The notes beneath the pieces are model-generated. The model had not been told where the DNA came from, ran no database searches, and saw only the letters and a program-made list of their open reading frames with translations. A program made the translations under genes and the position numbers. Of a stretch of DNA of 7,825 nucleotides, positions 5,759-7,825 are shown piece after piece. The stretch is from an uncultured Bacilli bacterium (GTDB lineage: Bacteria > Bacillota_I > Bacilli_A > RF39 > UBA660), in assembly GCA_947598345.1 (NCBI GenBank), contig CANQFF010000045.1, forward strand, positions 1 to 7,825, in the 5' to 3' direction. Position 1 is the stretch's first letter; the number at the start of each line of letters is the position of its first letter.

Positions 5759-5785
5759 AAAAAGACACTATTATAGTGCCTTTTT
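5759..5785. terminator. Bidirectional terminator between the lipoprotein gene and lysS
   Basis: AAAAAG-A-CACTA (5759-5770) and TAGTG-C-CTTTTT (5774-5785) enclose a TTA loop. Read on the plus strand the centre has an A-C mismatch. Read on the minus strand the same position is a G-U pair, so the hairpin is complete for lysS transcripts. T-runs exist on both strands. The 107 bases between here and the lysS stop hold no gene that I can see. Confidence 0.8.
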
Positions 5786-5892
5786 ATTAACTATTTAATT
5801 ATTTTTAGCTTTTGAGGTAGGTGAGTGAAAAGAAGTATGACAACTTTTAGGTAAACAATAAACCATTAACTAACTATCACATAACATCTTTC

Positions 5893-7446
5893 TTATAATA
5901 ATTTTTTAATTTTTTCTTTATCTATTGCCATTAGGAATAATCCTAATTTTGGACCTTGGTCTGTACCCAAAAGCATATTATATAAAATTTGAAAATATCT
6001 TTTTTGTACCTGTTTTAACTCTTTATCCACTAAAGTATCATCTTTTACAACTGCATACAGTGCGGTTTGTAAATCGTTTGTTGTGTTGTAACTTTGATTT
6101 AATAATTTTTTGGTATCATCTAGCCACTTTTTTTCTAAATCATTTAAAGATTCATAATATTCATTGTTTCTTTTATTTAAAAGGTTAATTTGGTAGTCAG
6201 CACCATAATTATTTACCCAATTTGTTGCTAATTCTAATCTATGGCGAAACTCTTTAGTCTTAACATCAATATTCTCTTTGCTTAATAACTCTTTTAATAG
6301 TTTAATATCAAAATTAACTATTGGAAGAAATGTTGCTAAATAACTAAAGCTAGGATTGTTTAAATATTCTTTTTTTACATTTGTTAAATCTAAAATATTT
6401 TTATTTTTTTCATCAATATTTCCATTAAAATATAGTTTTACCCATCTATCAAATTCACTATAATATCTAATTACATCATTATCAAGTGCTATATCAAATG
6501 CGTGCATATTATCAAATCTGGCATAAAACCACCATATTATATTTTTATCATATACTTTTAATAAATCCGTAATTGTAAGAACATTTCCTGTAGATGATGA
6601 CATTTTAGCTCCACCACCTTTTATTCCAATAAAGTTATATGGAATATATACTGGAGGTTCATAATTAAATATTTCTCTAGCTACTCGTTCTGATACTGCT
6701 TTACTACCATTTGAAGCTGAATGATCGATACCACCTGTTTCAAATGTAACATGCTCAATCATCCATCGCATTGGCCAATCAACTTTCCATTGTAATTTAA
6801 CATTAGTAGCATTATTGATATTTAATTTGAAAGTATGCCCACAAGCGCAAGAATATTCAACTTCACCGTTATTAGAATTATAACTTAATATTTTAGTAGA
6901 ATCTTTTCTACAATTAGAACAATAAATACTAATAGGATAATAATTTTTTCTTTCCTCTTCTGTAGAATCTTGAGTTCTAAAATCGTCTATAATACTAAAT
7001 ATTTTATCTCTGTTGTCCATTGCAATTTTAATGTATTCGTTATATCTTCCACTTTGATATTCTTTTGCTTGATAAATACATTCAACTTCGACATCCATTG
7101 CTTTTAATTCATTTAAAAATTTATTTTCCATATATGAAGCATAGGATTCATTTTCTGTAAAAGGACTAGGTATTTCAGTATATGGCATTCCAATATATTG
7201 CTCATAACTTGAATCAATATTACCAGGTACTTTTCTAAATCTATCATACTCATCAAAAGATAAAATATATCTTACTTTTTTACCTAATTTTTTTAATTCT
7301 TTTACAACAAGATATGGTGTGGCTATTTCCCTAAAATTTCCAATGTGTACAAAGCCACTTGGACTTACGCCACTAGCAACAGTATAAATTTTTTCATTTG
7401 GTCTTTCTTTAATAATTTTTAAAGCGATTTCTTTTGCCCAATTCAT
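5893..7446 (-). CDS. lysS: Lysine--tRNA ligase, class I
   Basis: 517 residues. This is the class I, archaeal-type LysRS (the gene is also called lysK), unrelated to the class II enzyme of most bacteria. The Rossmann-fold signature HIGN is at 34-37 within ASGVSPSGFVHIGNFRE, and the KMSKS-type loop is KMSSS at 281-285. A zinc-ribbon-like cysteine set lies between them (CSNC at 176-179, CACGH at 200-204). The C-terminal half is helical, as expected for the anticodon-binding domain. The ATG at 7446 is chosen because AAAGGG lies about nine bases upstream; an ATG at 7455 and a TTG at 7464 are in frame, but the same site would abut or follow them. The gene sits directly behind an intrinsic terminator and a lysine-rich leader ORF. 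Transcription ends at the hairpin at 5759-5785. Confidence 0.95.
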   Translation of the reverse strand: MNWAKEIALKIIKERPNEKIYTVASGVSPSGFVHIGNFREIATPYLVVKELKKLGKKVRYILSFDEYDRFRKVPGNIDSSYEQYIGMPYTEIPSPFTENESYASYMENKFLNELKAMDVEVECIYQAKEYQSGRYNEYIKIAMDNRDKIFSIIDDFRTQDSTEEERKNYYPISIYCSNCRKDSTKILSYNSNNGEVEYSCACGHTFKLNINNATNVKLQWKVDWPMRWMIEHVTFETGGIDHSASNGSKAVSERVAREIFNYEPPVYIPYNFIGIKGGGAKMSSSTGNVLTITDLLKVYDKNIIWWFYARFDNMHAFDIALDNDVIRYYSEFDRWVKLYFNGNIDEKNKNILDLTNVKKEYLNNPSFSYLATFLPIVNFDIKLLKELLSKENIDVKTKEFRHRLELATNWVNNYGADYQINLLNKRNNEYYESLNDLEKKWLDDTKKLLNQSYNTTNDLQTALYAVVKDDTLVDKELKQVQKRYFQILYNMLLGTDQGPKLGLFLMAIDKEKIKKLL

Positions 7447-7455
7447 TTTTCTCAT

Positions 7456-7461
7456 CCCTTT
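7456..7461 (-). promoter_or_regulatory. Ribosome binding site that decides the lysS start
   Basis: Minus-strand AAAGGG is followed by nine bases and then the ATG at 7446. It touches the ATG at 7455 and overlaps the first codons of a TTG start at 7464, so those two are poorly placed. It lies just after the U-run of the leader terminator. Confidence 0.6.
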
Positions 7462-7467
7462 CAAACA

Positions 7468-7507
7468 AAAAGTGGCTTAAAACTATTGATTGTCTTAAGC
7501 CACTTTT
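7468..7507 (-). terminator. Intrinsic terminator in the lysS leader (attenuator)
   Basis: A perfect 13-bp stem: minus-strand AAAAGTGGCTTAA (7507 to 7495) and TTAAGCCACTTTT (7480 to 7468), with a 14-base loop and a U-rich tail (TTTTTGTTTG). It sits between the leader ORF and the lysS ribosome binding site, so it can only act as a premature stop for lysS transcription. The U-run and the short gap to lysS rule out a role as the end of an upstream gene. Confidence 0.9.
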
Positions 7508-7566
7508 CTTTTAATATAAATAATTATAATAAAATCTACTTCGAAGATATGCTAAAACAACCAATA
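7484..7566 (-). promoter_or_regulatory. Antiterminator pairing in the lysS leader
   Basis: Minus-strand TATTGGTTGTTTTAG (7566 to 7552, inside the leader ORF) can pair with TTAAGACAATCAATA (7498 to 7484) in 15 contiguous pairs, three of them G-U. The second segment covers the four innermost bases of the terminator's left arm and most of its loop, so forming this helix should hinder the terminator. The outer nine terminator pairs are not consumed, so how fully it prevents termination needs measurement. Confidence 0.75.
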
Positions 7567-7622
7567 TTAATTATTGATTTTTTGTTCTTTTTTATAGATT
7601 TTTTTATTTGGTTGTTTAACAT
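7536..7622 (-). CDS. Lysine-rich leader peptide of lysS (28 residues)
   Basis: ATG at 7622 to TAG at 7538-7536, minus strand. A good ribosome binding site (AAAGGGAG, 7636-7629) lies six bases upstream and the predicted transcript starts about 15 bases before the ATG. The peptide contains seven lysines in 28 residues: KK at 7-8, 11-12 and 14-15 (codons between 7604 and 7578) and Lys28 just before the stop. AAA is used for five of the first six. There is no other sign of a functional protein. Placed in front of a terminator and a lysyl-tRNA synthetase gene, it looks like the sensing ORF of a ribosome-mediated attenuator. When charged tRNA-Lys is scarce, the ribosome should stall on the KK pairs. 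Confidence 0.82.
   Translation of the reverse strand: MLNNQIKKSIKKNKKSIINIGCFSISSK
7555..7617 (-). promoter_or_regulatory. Anti-antiterminator hairpin spanning the lysine codons
   Basis: Minus-strand AAACAACCAA (7617 to 7608, codons 2-5) pairs perfectly with TTGGTTGTTT (7564 to 7555, codons 20-23), ten base pairs, with all six paired lysine codons in the loop. The right arm is the same segment used by the antiterminator, so the two structures exclude each other. A ribosome waiting on the KK codons covers the left arm and leaves the right arm free. Confidence 0.75.
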
Positions 7623-7644
7623 AAAAATCTCCCTTTCGTTTAAC

Positions 7645-7673
7645 ATTCTAGCATATTTATATTAATTTGTCAA
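7645..7673 (-). promoter_or_regulatory. Sigma-A promoter of the leader peptide-lysS transcript
   Basis: Minus-strand TTGACA (7673 to 7668), 17 bases, then TAGAAT (7650 to 7645) preceded by TGC (extended -10). This is a near-consensus promoter, with the same TGCTAGAAT as upstream of serS. The start point should lie near 7637-7639. Confidence 0.9.
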
Positions 7674-7825
7674 AAATATCATATGTCGTTTTATATTTTT
7701 ACTCGTATTTTTTCGAGTAACTATCAATCTGGTGCCCTAAGGAAGAAGTCAATGTCATCAGTTTAAGGAACTACATAAGAAATTGTGTAGTTTTTATTAT
7801 GATTAAATGATAAAATAAATATATA
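7674..7825. other. Gene-free right end with a hairpin and possible small RNA
   Basis: No open frame with a ribosome binding site and no tRNA, T-box or known riboswitch pattern is seen on either strand. TTACTCG/CGAGTAA (7699-7705 and 7714-7720) form a 7-bp hairpin without a useful U-run. CTGGTG (7729-7734) can pair with CATCAG (7756-7761) on the plus strand. A weak plus-strand promoter (TTGTCA 7667-7672, TATATT 7692-7697, 19-base spacer) back-to-back with the lysS promoter would allow a short RNA ending at the hairpin at 7769-7792. The family is not recognised and the transcript is only a possibility. Confidence 0.3.
7769..7797 (+). terminator. Plus-strand intrinsic terminator with GAAA tetraloop
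   Basis: AACTACATAA (7769-7778) pairs with TTGTGTAGTT (7783-7792) through ten pairs, including one U-G, closed by a GAAA tetraloop and followed by TTTTTATTAT. On the minus strand the U-G becomes an A-C mismatch and no U-run follows, so the direction is plus. No plus-strand gene precedes it in this window. Confidence 0.65.

Noticed and set aside
5810..5850. Short plus-strand reading frame after AGGTAGGTGAG
   Set aside because: It gives only nine codons with no recognisable peptide and lies after a terminator in front of a convergent gene.
5925..6188. 87-codon plus-strand open frame inside lysS
   Set aside because: Antisense to the conserved C-terminal half of LysRS, no ribosome binding site, no protein-like pattern.
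7465..7660. T-box or lysine riboswitch upstream of lysS
   Set aside because: No TGGNACC core, no GGTGAGA-type stem I block and no lysine-riboswitch conserved elements on the minus strand; the leader ORF and alternative pairing explain the region better.
7730..7736. TGGTGCC on the plus strand as a T-box core
   Set aside because: The conserved A is G, and neither an upstream stem I nor a following terminator arm in the right place is seen.
1..7825. CRISPR array, insertion sequence, tRNA or rRNA genes
   Set aside because: No regularly spaced direct repeats, transposase-like frame, terminal inverted repeats or cloverleaf patterns were seen on either strand.

Overview
The window is very AT-rich and uses the standard bacterial stop set: TAG, TAA and TGA all end genes, so this is not a TGA=Trp mollicute code. 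Shine-Dalgarno sites are strong. Its genes include an oxygen-sensitive class III ribonucleotide reductase, a sporulation sigma factor of the SigK type, a T-box leader, a lipoprotein and a class I lysyl-tRNA synthetase. Together they suggest an anaerobic, low-GC Bacillota, probably a gut-type Bacilli/Erysipelotrichia or RF39-like lineage with at least a remnant of a sporulation programme. The taxon is inference.

Layout. Positions 1-874 (+) hold the 3' end of an nrdD-nrdG operon. The reductase chain stops after its cysteine cluster, and a separate 58-residue gene with its own ribosome binding site carries the glycyl-radical tail. The activase NrdG follows, and a terminator stem overlaps its last codons. 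Positions 886-1581 (-) encode a SigK-like sigma factor, divergent from an unrecognised 150-residue protein with an internal duplication (1706-2158, +). A consensus-like promoter, a serine T-box leader and serS follow (2155-3688, +). Positions 3696-4496 are a self-contained unit for an exported protein with a TasA-like N-terminus. Positions 4590-5736 hold a four-helix membrane protein followed by a lipoprotein. A terminator at 5759-5785 is shared with the convergent lysS, the class I (archaeal-type) LysRS, at 5893-7446 (-).

The most interesting part is upstream of lysS (7465-7673, minus strand). A strong promoter drives a 28-codon leader ORF with seven lysine codons, six of them in three KK pairs. 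The ORF is followed by a perfect 13-bp intrinsic terminator just before lysS. A segment late in the leader ORF can pair either with the start of the ORF (10 bp) or with the loop and inner arm of the terminator (15 contiguous pairs, three of them G-U). These are all the parts of a classical ribosome-mediated attenuator sensing charged tRNA-Lys. The same window regulates serS by a T-box, so two different tRNA-charging sensors control two synthetases from near-identical extended -10 promoters.

The right end (7674-7825) has no recognisable gene. It holds two hairpins, one of which looks like a plus-strand terminator with no plus-strand gene in front of it, so an unidentified small RNA is possible.
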